NCBI GenBank assembly: GCA_027858735.1
Contig: JAQICC010000361.1
Span: forward strand, 1-45,955
Direction of reading: 5' to 3'
DNA: 45,955 nt
Source: Salinivirgaceae bacterium
GTDB lineage: Bacteria; Bacteroidota; Bacteroidia; Bacteroidales; SZUA-534
The notes under the pieces: model-generated
Told to the model about the DNA's origin: nothing
The model's input: the letters and a program-made list of their open reading frames with translations, nothing else
The model's database searches: none
Shown here: positions 17,062-25,442 of the stretch, one piece after another
How the letters are laid out: each line of letters starts with the position of its first letter
Numbering within the stretch: the first letter of the stretch is position 1
Position numbers and translations under genes: made by a program

Positions 17062-18255
17062 ATGATAATTCCTTTTACCAAAAGACTACTAACTGAAATT
17101 GATATGCGCTTGTTATTGAAACTCTCCTATAATATGGGTTGGAAAGCAATGCGAGCCATAGCAAAATATAAAAAACGACTTAAAAAAGGGGAACTATTTC
17201 CTGCTTTTTTAATGATTTCAGTAACCGACCAATGCAACTTAAACTGTCAGGGATGCTGGGTAAAAATAGACAATAAAAGCAAAGGGATGAATCCTGAAAC
17301 CTTGAATAATATCATAAATTCGAGCAAAGCCAAGGGATCCTATTTCTTTGGTATTTTAGGTGGTGAACCTGTAATGTATCCGCACTTAATTGAAATACTT
17401 GAACAACACTCCGATTGTTACTTTCAGCTTTTTACAAATGGCACGCTATTAACAGACGAAGTTGCCAAAAAACTCAGAAAACTTGCTAATGTTACTCCGC
17501 TGGTTAGTATTGAAGGATTGGAAGATGTGAGCGATATTCGCCGTGGAGCTGATAAGGTTTACAAGCGCAGCATGACGGGTATTGATGCATGCACATCGAA
17601 CAAACTAATGACGGGGGTAGCCACCAGTGTTTGTAAATCAAATTTCAAGGACTTGGTAAGTGAGGAATTTGTTCAGAAATGCATCGATAAAGGAATCCAT
17701 TATTTATGGTATTATATTTACCGGCCTGTTGGTGCTAATCCTAGCAAAGAATTGGCATTATCGGAAAACGAAATTCTGCAACTTAGAGAATTTATGGTAA
17801 ATGCCAGACTAAAATTCCCCATTATGATTGTTGATACTTATTGGGATGATAAGGGTAAAGCCCTTTGTCCGGGGGCTGTTGGAATAAGTCACCATATTAA
17901 CCCTCATGGTGGTATAGAACTTTGTCCGCCCATACAATTTGCATTGGATAATGTAAAAGATGGTAACAATTTGGGTGACATAATTGAAAATTCTGTCTTA
18001 CTAAGACACCTGCGTACCGAGATTCCAAAAACTACACAAGGATGTATATTACTGGATAGTCCTGAGGCTTTACAAAAAATGGTTGCTGATTTGGATGCTT
18101 ATGATTCATCGAAGCGAGGATCGGCCCTTACCGAGTTAAATAATATGGGAAAACTACCCGGACACCATATTCAAGACAAAGAAATACCAGAAAAAAGCTG
18201 GATGTACCGATTTGCAAAAAAGAATTGGTTTTTCGGGTTTGGAGTTTATGGATAG
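17062..18255 (+). CDS. Radical SAM enzyme
   Basis: This 397-residue protein contains the cluster motif C58-x3-C62-x2-C65 followed by W, and GGEP at 100-103 for SAM binding. It has a (beta/alpha)6-like core. A C-terminal extension contains C269 (ALCPG) and C288 (ELCPP), which may bind an auxiliary cluster in the manner of SPASM-type enzymes, and ends in an aromatic/basic segment. Radical SAM enzymes of this kind carry out methylations, C-C bond formation or lipid modification, such as HpnH-type adenosylation in hopanoid biosynthesis. Next to a polyprenyl synthase and a cyclase-like protein, an isoprenoid substrate is likely but unproved. Confidence 0.87.
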   Translation: MIIPFTKRLLTEIDMRLLLKLSYNMGWKAMRAIAKYKKRLKKGELFPAFLMISVTDQCNLNCQGCWVKIDNKSKGMNPETLNNIINSSKAKGSYFFGILGGEPVMYPHLIEILEQHSDCYFQLFTNGTLLTDEVAKKLRKLANVTPLVSIEGLEDVSDIRRGADKVYKRSMTGIDACTSNKLMTGVATSVCKSNFKDLVSEEFVQKCIDKGIHYLWYYIYRPVGANPSKELALSENEILQLREFMVNARLKFPIMIVDTYWDDKGKALCPGAVGISHHINPHGGIELCPPIQFALDNVKDGNNLGDIIENSVLLRHLRTEIPKTTQGCILLDSPEALQKMVADLDAYDSSKRGSALTELNNMGKLPGHHIQDKEIPEKSWMYRFAKKNWFFGFGVYG

Positions 18256-18305
18256 CACTTCGACTTCGCTATGTTTACCGTGTTAGACTTCTCTCTGTGT
18301 TCAGT

Positions 18306-18341
18306 ATTCAGTAATCGGTATTCAGTAATCGGTATTCGGTT
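18306..18341. repeat. 14-nt tandem repeat
   Basis: ATTCAGTAATCGGT occurs twice in tandem (18306-18319 and 18320-18333), with a third partial unit to 18341. A related TTCAGTATTCAG precedes it. It sits in the 146-bp gap between the radical SAM and polyprenyl synthase genes. It resembles other simple intergenic repeats in this window (1-82 and 9041-9081). Confidence 0.85.
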
Positions 18342-18401
18342 AATAAATAGATTAGAAAAAACAACCCTTATAAGCAAACAAAAAGCAAGTGAATAAATGT
18401 T

Positions 18402-20006
18402 ATGAGCTTTAAAGAAAACATAGAAATTACAGAAGCAAAAAACATAATGCCCAATGAGGATGAGTTGAATATACTCAGAGACTTGGTTGCTGTGTTTTTA
18501 GCTAACAAAAAATTAATTCCTCCGCTTTATAAAGACCAACTTTTTAGTTTAGCCACTACATTTATAAAATATCATTCTCAATATTCAGCTTTTTATAAAC
18601 TCATTGCAATTTTAATAAACAACTATACTTGGGAAAATGTGGTTGCCTCTGTGCCATTTAACAGAAGGGTTTTACTTTTGCCAAAATGCATTCAAAACTC
18701 GAAAAGTTGTAAGGCAAAAACCGATGAATTAGGATTGCTTTGTGAATTATGCGGTGGCTGCAATTTAGCAAATTATATTACTACAGCAGAAGAATTAGGG
18801 TATAATGTTATTGTAAGCGAAGGCTCAGGAGCTGTAAGTGTGCTTTTAAACTCCGGTCAAATTGAATGTGTGGTTGGTGTTGCTTGTCTTGATTCATTTG
18901 AACGTACTTTTCCAATTTCACTTAAGCAAGCCATACCCTCAATTGCAATTCCATTGTACAATTCAAACTGCAAAGATTCTAGAACTAACGAACCATGGTT
19001 GAAACAAGTTATAGAGTTAAGCCACTCAACAAATTCCGTGGCTAGGGTCGATTTAAAGCAATTAACCGCAAGCACAAATGCCTGGTTTACTTCAACCTAT
19101 TTAAATAATCTATTTCCATTAAACGATCAATCAACCCGTATTGCAAACAAATGGCTACAAGCTGGAGGAAAACGCTGGCGCCCCTTAATTATGATGGCAG
19201 TTTATACGGCACTAGCAGCTGAAAATGAGCAGAATACTCCTAAACTCGCCAAATTGGCCATTGCCATTGAAAGCTTTCATAAAGCATCTTTAGCACATGA
19301 TGATATTGTTGATAATGATACTTCAAGATATGGAGAAGCTTCTTTATTGAAAGAACACTCCATGAAAATTACTTTAAACACCGGAGACTTACTTTTAAGT
19401 TATGGCTATCAGCTAATTGCCGATTCAGGGTTAAATACCAAACAAATTCAGAAACTTATAACTGCTGCATCAAAAGCACATAGAGACTTATGTTTAGGGC
19501 AAGGAGAAGAACTCCTTTGGCAGCAAAAAATGCAGATGCCTTCTGTTGAAAAAACAATTGAAATTTTTGCATTAAAAACAGCACCCGCATTTGAAGTTTC
19601 TCTTGTATTTGGAGCTATTGCTGCAGAAAAAGAAGCGCTTTTATCTTCCGTATTAAAAAATTACAGTCATGCCATTGGAATTGCCTACCAAATAAGGGAT
19701 GATATTGATGATTTTAATCCTGAACAAATTAACAATGACATTTCAGATTTTCGTCCGTCCTTAATTTTGGCCATTTTAAATGAAAACAATCCTGAATTAA
19801 TGCAAAATAAATTACATCAGCATATAAACAAAGGAAATGCATTTGCCAATGATATATTTACTTGGGCAGAAAAATCAGGTGCAATTGAAATTGCGAAACA
19901 AATGCTTGATGTCTACAAAAGTAAGGCTTTGGAATCGTTAGAAGCCTTAGAAAATACCTCTGTTAAAATTCTGCTCTACCAATTGCTAAATAAAATTATT
20001 GGATGA
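18402..20006 (+). CDS. DUF116-polyprenyl diphosphate synthase fusion
   Basis: This 534-residue two-domain protein has a Cys-rich DUF116-type domain at residues 85-200 (C96, C103, C114, C117, C120, C156, C162, C190), probably metal- or Fe-S-binding. Residues 225-534 are a trans-isoprenyl diphosphate synthase with GGKRWRP (255-261), the first aspartate motif DDIVD (300-304) and the second DDIDD (433-437), both complete. Small residues Ala and Ser lie five and four positions ahead of the first motif, as in enzymes making long chains, where short-chain synthases carry bulky residues. It would elongate isopentenyl diphosphate to a polyprenyl chain. The stop overlaps the next start by 4 bp, so translation is probably coupled. 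DUF116 has no established reaction. Confidence 0.88.
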   Translation: MSFKENIEITEAKNIMPNEDELNILRDLVAVFLANKKLIPPLYKDQLFSLATTFIKYHSQYSAFYKLIAILINNYTWENVVASVPFNRRVLLLPKCIQNSKSCKAKTDELGLLCELCGGCNLANYITTAEELGYNVIVSEGSGAVSVLLNSGQIECVVGVACLDSFERTFPISLKQAIPSIAIPLYNSNCKDSRTNEPWLKQVIELSHSTNSVARVDLKQLTASTNAWFTSTYLNNLFPLNDQSTRIANKWLQAGGKRWRPLIMMAVYTALAAENEQNTPKLAKLAIAIESFHKASLAHDDIVDNDTSRYGEASLLKEHSMKITLNTGDLLLSYGYQLIADSGLNTKQIQKLITAASKAHRDLCLGQGEELLWQQKMQMPSVEKTIEIFALKTAPAFEVSLVFGAIAAEKEALLSSVLKNYSHAIGIAYQIRDDIDDFNPEQINNDISDFRPSLILAILNENNPELMQNKLHQHINKGNAFANDIFTWAEKSGAIEIAKQMLDVYKSKALESLEALENTSVKILLYQLLNKIIG

Positions 20007-20974
20007 AAACCATCAACCAACACATACTAAAAAGTCTTTTAAACGCAAGGAAGCAGTTAAGCCCCGAAGCAAATGATCTTATAACATCATTCACCCTTTC
20101 AAAACTACATGCTGACGGCGGGTTCATGGACAGATCGGGAAATGCTGATCCCTATTATTCGGTTTTTGGTTACACGCTATGCTATGTTTTTGGTATTGAT
20201 ATTTCTTATAAAAAGAACCTTTCATTTTTAAAAAATTGGCAAACCCAAAACAACGTTGATTTTGTGCACGCCATTAGCATGCTGCGATGCTATTATTTGC
20301 TTGAGATTATTTTTTATTCGCAAAAATTTAAAAAGGCTGCTGATTTGTTAAATAAATCTGCATTCATTCAAAATTTCGCAGGTTATCAATTTGCTCGAAA
20401 AATAAGAAAGCAGCATAAAGAATTACTTTTGCTGCTTACAAAATATGAAGCGAAAGATGGTGGTTTTAACCATTTAGAGCAAGGAGCGGAATACTGCTCT
20501 ATTTATGCTAATTTTCTTGCATATAGTCTTTTTGAAGATTTTCAATTCGGAAAATTATGGAGGAGACAAATTGCTAACAGCTGCCAAAATCTTCAACTGG
20601 AAAACGGTTCATTTGTGAATCATCCAAAATCGAAACAAGGAATTGGATCAACGAGCGCTGCTGGTTTAATTCTGCAAAATAAATATCTGATATCGGTAAA
20701 AAAATCAGCAGACTGGTTGAAAACTTTAATTTCACAAAATGGAGGTTTTTTGGCCGGTGAAGAGGTTCCTGTATCAGATGTTTTATCGACAGCAACTTCG
20801 CTTTTGGCTTTAAATATAGTAAACGAATCGAGCACTATTATAAATGCCAATGCCATAGAATTTGCAAACTTGCATTGGGATAGCTCCGGTGGATTTTTTG
20901 GCAGTATTGCCGATCAAATTCCGGATGTTGAATACACTTTTTATGGATTGTTAACCATTGGACAATATAGGTAA
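20003..20974 (+). CDS. Prenyltransferase/squalene-cyclase-type alpha/alpha-toroid protein
   Basis: This 323-residue protein is built of helical repeats with the DGGF/NGGF turns of the prenyltransferase beta-subunit and terpene cyclase superfamily (ADGGFMD, KDGGFNHL, ENGSF, QNGGFLAG, SSGGFFG). It also has DVEYTFYGLLTIG at the end, resembling protein prenyltransferase beta subunits. No DxDD motif is seen, so it is unlikely to start cyclisation by protonation. It may transfer or bind a prenyl chain or form a partner of the next protein. It overlaps the polyprenyl synthase gene by 4 bp and lies 3 bp before the cyclase-like gene. Confidence 0.78.
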   Translation: MKTINQHILKSLLNARKQLSPEANDLITSFTLSKLHADGGFMDRSGNADPYYSVFGYTLCYVFGIDISYKKNLSFLKNWQTQNNVDFVHAISMLRCYYLLEIIFYSQKFKKAADLLNKSAFIQNFAGYQFARKIRKQHKELLLLLTKYEAKDGGFNHLEQGAEYCSIYANFLAYSLFEDFQFGKLWRRQIANSCQNLQLENGSFVNHPKSKQGIGSTSAAGLILQNKYLISVKKSADWLKTLISQNGGFLAGEEVPVSDVLSTATSLLALNIVNESSTIINANAIEFANLHWDSSGGFFGSIADQIPDVEYTFYGLLTIGQYR

Positions 20975-20977
20975 ATA

Positions 20978-22762
20978 ATGACCGAAAATGAGAATGCTAA
21001 TATAAAAAGAACCATTAGAAACCTTCACAAAAATCTCTTGTCACAACGAAATGACAAAGGCGTTTGGGATGGTCAACTTTCAAGCAGTGCCTTAGCAGTA
21101 GCTGTAGCTATTTTTAGCTTATGGAAATATTCCCCCAAAAGTAATAGTGAGCTAATTAGTGGAGGGTTACAGTGGCTTAAAAATAATATAAATAGCAATG
21201 GTGGCTATGGTGATACCATTAAAAGCAAAAGTAACTTAAGTACCAGTTTATTGTGCTGGAGTGCTTTTTCCATAGTAAAAGATAATAGGGAATATCAAAC
21301 TTGTATTGAACAGCTTGAAAACTATATTATTAAATCGGCAGGCAGCCTTGAACCAAATGCCATTAGTCAGGCAATTCTAAAACATTACGCCAGCGATAAA
21401 ACATTTTCGGTACCCATTTTGGCCATGTGTGCTTTAGCCGGACGTTTAGGAGAAACGGGTTGGAAATTTGTACCCCAACTCCCCTATCAATTTGCAGCAT
21501 TGCCCCATATACTTTTTCGTTGGTTAAATTTAAATGTAGTAAGCTATGCTATTCCTGCCTTAATTTCTATGGGAATAATTAAGCAGAAAATGAATCCATC
21601 AAGAAATCCATTAGCACGTTTGATCAACCATATTCTTGAACCCAAACTCTTGCGAGTTTTAGCGGAGAAGCAGCCCGATAATGGAGGTTTTTTGGAAGCC
21701 ATACCATTAACAGCTTTCGTTTTAATGACTTTGGTTGGCGCTGGTTTAAAAAACAGCGCTGTTTGTGCTAAAGCTGAGGCTTTTCTACAATATTCCGTTC
21801 GTAACGATGGAAGTTTCCCTATTGATACAAGTTTAACCACTTGGGTTACAACTCTGGCCGTAAATGCATTAAGTAAAGAACAGTTTAATGCATTGGATGA
21901 AAAAGATAAAACCCAAATTAAAGATTGGCTTTTAAACCAGCAGCATAAAACGGTTCACTCATTTACCAAAACAGCTCCAGGTGGTTGGGCATGGATTGAC
22001 ACTCCAGGTGGAGTTGCAGATGGCGACGATACATCAGGCGCATTAATTGCTCTAAAAAAATTAATGGGTAATACAGAAGAAGGTATCGCATCAGCAAGAA
22101 TGGGATTAACCTGGCTACTCGGCATTCAAAACAAAGATGGTGGATTTCCAACTTTTTGTAAAGGATGGGGCAAATTGCCATTTGATGCCAGTTGTCCTGA
22201 TATTACAGCTCATGTCATTCGTGCTATTCTAGAATGGAAAGATGATATGGATAATGCCATTTCCAAAAAATTGGAAAAATCATTAAATAAAGCCATTCTC
22301 TATTTAAAAAACACTCAAAAGCGTGATGGCACATGGGTGCCTCTTTGGTTTGGAAATGAGCACGATAAAAATCACAAAAATCGGGTTTACGGAACATCAT
22401 TGGTTTTAATTGGGCTATGCATCGCAAAACAAAAAGGGTTTTCTGAATTAGATCGTATGATTGATTTGGGCAGTTTATACTTGCACTCGAATCGCAACAA
22501 CGATGGTGGTTGGGGAGGACATAAAGATTTACCCTCAACTTTAGAGGAAACAGCATTGGCAACTAAAGCTCTTTGCCTAAGTAAACGCAAAGTTGATCTA
22601 AGTTTTAGTACAAATTGGCTATGTGAAGAATGCTATTTTTCAGATCCAAAACCCTCTCCCATTGGTTTATATTTTGCTTCCCTTTGGTACCATGAGAAAT
22701 TATACCCTTTAACTTATACCTTAGGAGCTTTGAATACTGTTTCTGATATTTTAATTACCTGA
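20978..22762 (+). CDS. Class II terpene cyclase-like protein (squalene-hopene cyclase superfamily)
   Basis: This 594-residue protein has the layout of squalene-hopene/class II diterpene cyclases and is slightly shorter than typical hopene cyclases (about 630). The protonation motif appears as DGDDT (348-352, DxDDT). Cyclase-type features include GGWAW (335-339), the turns KDGGF and RDGTW, a VYGTSLVLIGL segment near 470-480 and NNDGGWGG near 508. Such enzymes cyclise squalene or polyprenyl chains by protonating a double bond. The probable substrate is the product of the upstream synthase or a derivative. No squalene synthase gene is visible in the window, so squalene is less obvious as substrate. 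It is the last gene of the set. Confidence 0.82.
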   Translation: MTENENANIKRTIRNLHKNLLSQRNDKGVWDGQLSSSALAVAVAIFSLWKYSPKSNSELISGGLQWLKNNINSNGGYGDTIKSKSNLSTSLLCWSAFSIVKDNREYQTCIEQLENYIIKSAGSLEPNAISQAILKHYASDKTFSVPILAMCALAGRLGETGWKFVPQLPYQFAALPHILFRWLNLNVVSYAIPALISMGIIKQKMNPSRNPLARLINHILEPKLLRVLAEKQPDNGGFLEAIPLTAFVLMTLVGAGLKNSAVCAKAEAFLQYSVRNDGSFPIDTSLTTWVTTLAVNALSKEQFNALDEKDKTQIKDWLLNQQHKTVHSFTKTAPGGWAWIDTPGGVADGDDTSGALIALKKLMGNTEEGIASARMGLTWLLGIQNKDGGFPTFCKGWGKLPFDASCPDITAHVIRAILEWKDDMDNAISKKLEKSLNKAILYLKNTQKRDGTWVPLWFGNEHDKNHKNRVYGTSLVLIGLCIAKQKGFSELDRMIDLGSLYLHSNRNNDGGWGGHKDLPSTLEETALATKALCLSKRKVDLSFSTNWLCEECYFSDPKPSPIGLYFASLWYHEKLYPLTYTLGALNTVSDILIT

Positions 22763-22859
22763 GTTTGATATAAAATTGATGACTCAAATTTTGATTGATA
22801 AGCACTACTTATCAAAATAGAGATGAGGTTAATAAATTAAAACCCCAAGCCTAAAAAAT

Positions 22860-24227
22860 CTACTCCATCCAAAGCTTTTTAGAAAATATTCCTTGCTTGC
22901 TTGAAACGCGTATTAAAACTAGATTTTTGGGGTAGTTATTCAATTCGATATTATGAAAATAATGCGGTAATAGTTGTGTATTTTCCGAATAAACCATGGC
23001 TCCAGTTGTAGTAAATACTTCAATTTTCACCTCCTCTTCCATTAAACATAAAACGCCAACCTTACCATTTTTATTAGTAATGATTATGTTTTCGTTTTCA
23101 ATTCGGTCATGATTAACACTGGTGGTTAAAGATACCTTTTGCGTAAACTGATCACTGCTACCAAACCCAATTTTGCTTGCTTGTACTGTTATATTGCCTG
23201 ATACAAAATCGTCGGAGTAGGTTATTTCAATTGAACTACCGGTACTACTCCCCGATGCATTTTCAGGCATTTGCCATAGGTATGAGTCAGCATTATAAAC
23301 TTCAGCAACACTGTACTCATAAGGTGTATTCTTTTGCAAATTACTTGTTTCTCCTTCAATAGCTTGCGGAGTTTCAGGAACACTATACCATTCAATATCT
23401 TTAATATCATCGTCTGTATTTAAAGCTATTAATTCAAATTCAACATTACCATCATCAAATACTTTTGCCAAAAGGTAATTTTCATCCTCAACCTCTCCCA
23501 TTCCTGACGATAGCAGTGTTATATGATTCCATTTATCGTAAAAGGCAGGAATAGCATCGGGGTTGCCAGCTACATCTCCCGAAATAACAAAAATATTTTT
23601 ATCCGAATGCTCTTCCAATAAAGGATGTACTTCATTCCAATAATTGGAATAGTCTTTCATTTGATCGTAACGCGATCGGCTATTGGACAATACTCCTTTA
23701 TATTTTTCATGGCTATTCCAGATAACCTCATGAAAAAAGATAAATACATTATCAATATCCCCAGCCCTTTCTAACTCAGCTTCTAAAAAGTCCATCTGAT
23801 TTGAGGAGATTGACCGATCTTGCTCAGTACTGTTTAGAATAATAAATCTATCTGTATTATAATCAAAAGCGTAGTAATCATTCCCAAATTTATCATCAAA
23901 CACCTCATATCCAATCGTATTATTATCATGGTTTCCCATAGAATAATAGTAAGGTAAACCATAAGTATCCAGATCATTTGCAACTTGCTGCCAACTTTCC
24001 TCTGTACTTTGATTTACAACGTCGCCTGTAAAAACAAAAAACTGAACGCTTGATTCAAAACCATTATTTAAAGCTTGTAAAAAAGGAGGATGCAAACCTA
24101 TATTATCGCCGCTATGTGAACCATAGCCATGGCCAGCTACAATAAAAGAATATGAAATCTCCTGACACTTGGCTCTATTTCCAAATATCAAAAAAACTGA
24201 GATAAATAGTAGTAAAATACTTCTCAT
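22860..24227 (-). CDS. Secreted metallophosphoesterase-like protein with degenerate active site and C-terminal sorting-like domain
   Basis: The start at 24227 gives a clear signal peptide (MRSILLLFISVFL and on to CQ). A longer reading adds four residues. The calcineurin-like fold shows FTGDVVNQ, SMGNHDNN and a FFHE histidine motif. The first DxH motif reads AGHGYG, and the final GHxH is replaced by SGDVAGN, so two metal-ligand motifs are altered. A PKD/Ig-like domain (about 290-380) follows. The end resembles a type IX secretion sorting domain (GVLCLMEEEVKIEVFTTTG to LIRVSSKQGIFSKKL). It is probably exported to the surface. Catalysis may be lost or use different ligands. Confidence 0.72.
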   Translation of the reverse strand: MRSILLLFISVFLIFGNRAKCQEISYSFIVAGHGYGSHSGDNIGLHPPFLQALNNGFESSVQFFVFTGDVVNQSTEESWQQVANDLDTYGLPYYYSMGNHDNNTIGYEVFDDKFGNDYYAFDYNTDRFIILNSTEQDRSISSNQMDFLEAELERAGDIDNVFIFFHEVIWNSHEKYKGVLSNSRSRYDQMKDYSNYWNEVHPLLEEHSDKNIFVISGDVAGNPDAIPAFYDKWNHITLLSSGMGEVEDENYLLAKVFDDGNVEFELIALNTDDDIKDIEWYSVPETPQAIEGETSNLQKNTPYEYSVAEVYNADSYLWQMPENASGSSTGSSIEITYSDDFVSGNITVQASKIGFGSSDQFTQKVSLTTSVNHDRIENENIIITNKNGKVGVLCLMEEEVKIEVFTTTGAMVYSENTQLLPHYFHNIELNNYPKNLVLIRVSSKQGIFSKKLWME

Positions 24228-24239
24228 AATATATGGCAA

Positions 24240-24787
24240 TTAACTTGGTTCATAAACATTCAATAATTCAATAGCATCATAAATAGTTAAATATGGAAAT
24301 TATTATTCTTAATACCTAACAACATTTCTCAAATACAAGACCATTTTAAGCAGCAAATCCCTTACAAAGATCAGCAAAACATACTTGATTAAATTAAGAT
24401 CCCCAATTTCAGTATGGTTGCATGCATTGAAAATGATATTGTTATATGGATTGCATCACTGAACCCTTATAAGGTTATCTTAGAATAAAAAGGATGGGTT
24501 GAAGATGCTGAAGATGTTAATTCAAGTATTCTAGCAATCATTTTTTCTAATGGATATAACAGGTGATAAATTCTGAAGAATTCAAAAAATACTGACAAAT
24601 CCTTGCACAAGGATTTAGAATGGAATATAAAAATAAAGGTTGTCACAAACAAACGGGCATTTTAAATATCCATTAGATATGATTTTCTATATAAATCAAT
24701 CATTTGCACATTTAATTATCAAATTCATAAGAAAAGCCTTAACTTTCAAATTAGAAGAATAATACATTAATTATAAGAATTTACGCC
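24240..24787. other. Intergenic stretch without assignable features
   Basis: These 548 bases lie between the divergent metallophosphoesterase-like and GldH-like genes. The stretch is AT-rich, with short ORFs that look like chance. No convincing promoter, hairpin or repeat was recognised, although both flanking genes must be expressed from it. Confidence 0.6.
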
Positions 24788-25255
24788 ATGAATAAAATAT
24801 TTGCAATTGTTTTCGTTTTTATTAGCCTAATAGCTTGTCAACCAAAAAATCGCGTTTACGTTAAACACAAAGATTTATCTTCAAATTTGGAATGGCTAAA
24901 AAAAGATGTGAGAGAATTTAAAGTTCCTATTGATGATACAATTTCGGCCTACAATTTGAGTTTATCCTTTCGATACGCTCAAGGGTTTCAACATAAAGTT
25001 GCCCAAGTTCTGGTTACAGAAATCAGTCCAAGTGGTGCGGAAAGTAAAAACGAATTTGAATTAAAAGTTCGCAATGATAATGGCGAATATATAGGCGAAC
25101 CCGGCTATGATATTTGGGATAGTGAACATATAGTAGTTCCAAATAAAATATATTCTGAAACAGGTGTCTTCACTTACAAAATAGAACATAACATGCCCAA
25201 TGATCCTTTAAATTTAGCGATGGAAATTGGAGTTATTTTAGATAAGGTTGAATAA
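24788..25255 (+). CDS. GldH-like lipoprotein
   Basis: This 155-residue protein has a lipoprotein signal peptide ending LIAC (Cys17). The body matches the pattern of the gliding-motility lipoprotein GldH: YNLSLSFRYAQ, GYDIWDSEH, TGVFTYKIEHNM, NDPLNLAMEIGV. GldH homologs occur in many non-gliding Bacteroidota. The gene stands alone here, without other gld genes. The assignment rests on length and these C-terminal motifs, so it should be treated as probable. Confidence 0.55.
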   Translation: MNKIFAIVFVFISLIACQPKNRVYVKHKDLSSNLEWLKKDVREFKVPIDDTISAYNLSLSFRYAQGFQHKVAQVLVTEISPSGAESKNEFELKVRNDNGEYIGEPGYDIWDSEHIVVPNKIYSETGVFTYKIEHNMPNDPLNLAMEIGVILDKVE

Positions 25256-25366
25256 TTAGCACAAAACAAATAAAGAAGTCGATGTTATAACAGTAAATAG
25301 AAATATTTGATATAATCACCAACCATTTTTGACCACATTACCACTATAAAAAAACTTCATAAAAAC

Positions 25367-25392
25367 AAAGGCTGCCCAAGTGAGCAGCCTTT
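25367..25392. terminator. Bidirectional terminator hairpin
   Basis: AAAGGCTGC (25367-25375) and GCAGCCTTT (25384-25392) form a perfect 9-bp stem with an 8-nt loop. T-rich sequence follows on both strands (ATTT on the plus strand, GTTTTT on the minus). It lies between the convergent GldH-like and SusD genes, the usual site for a shared terminator. Confidence 0.85.
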
Positions 25393-25442
25393 ATTTCAAT
25401 TGCATATTATCTCAAACTATCTATAAAAAATTCTTTTATATT

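Noticed and set aside
20978-22762. Ordinary squalene-hopene cyclase of a hopanoid operon
   Set aside because: No squalene synthase or other hpn genes are adjacent, and the partners (DUF116 fusion, second toroid protein) are not those of hopanoid loci.
24467-24652. 61-residue leftward ORF in the 548-bp intergenic stretch
   Set aside because: It has no recognisable motif or start context, and AT-rich spacers give such frames by chance.
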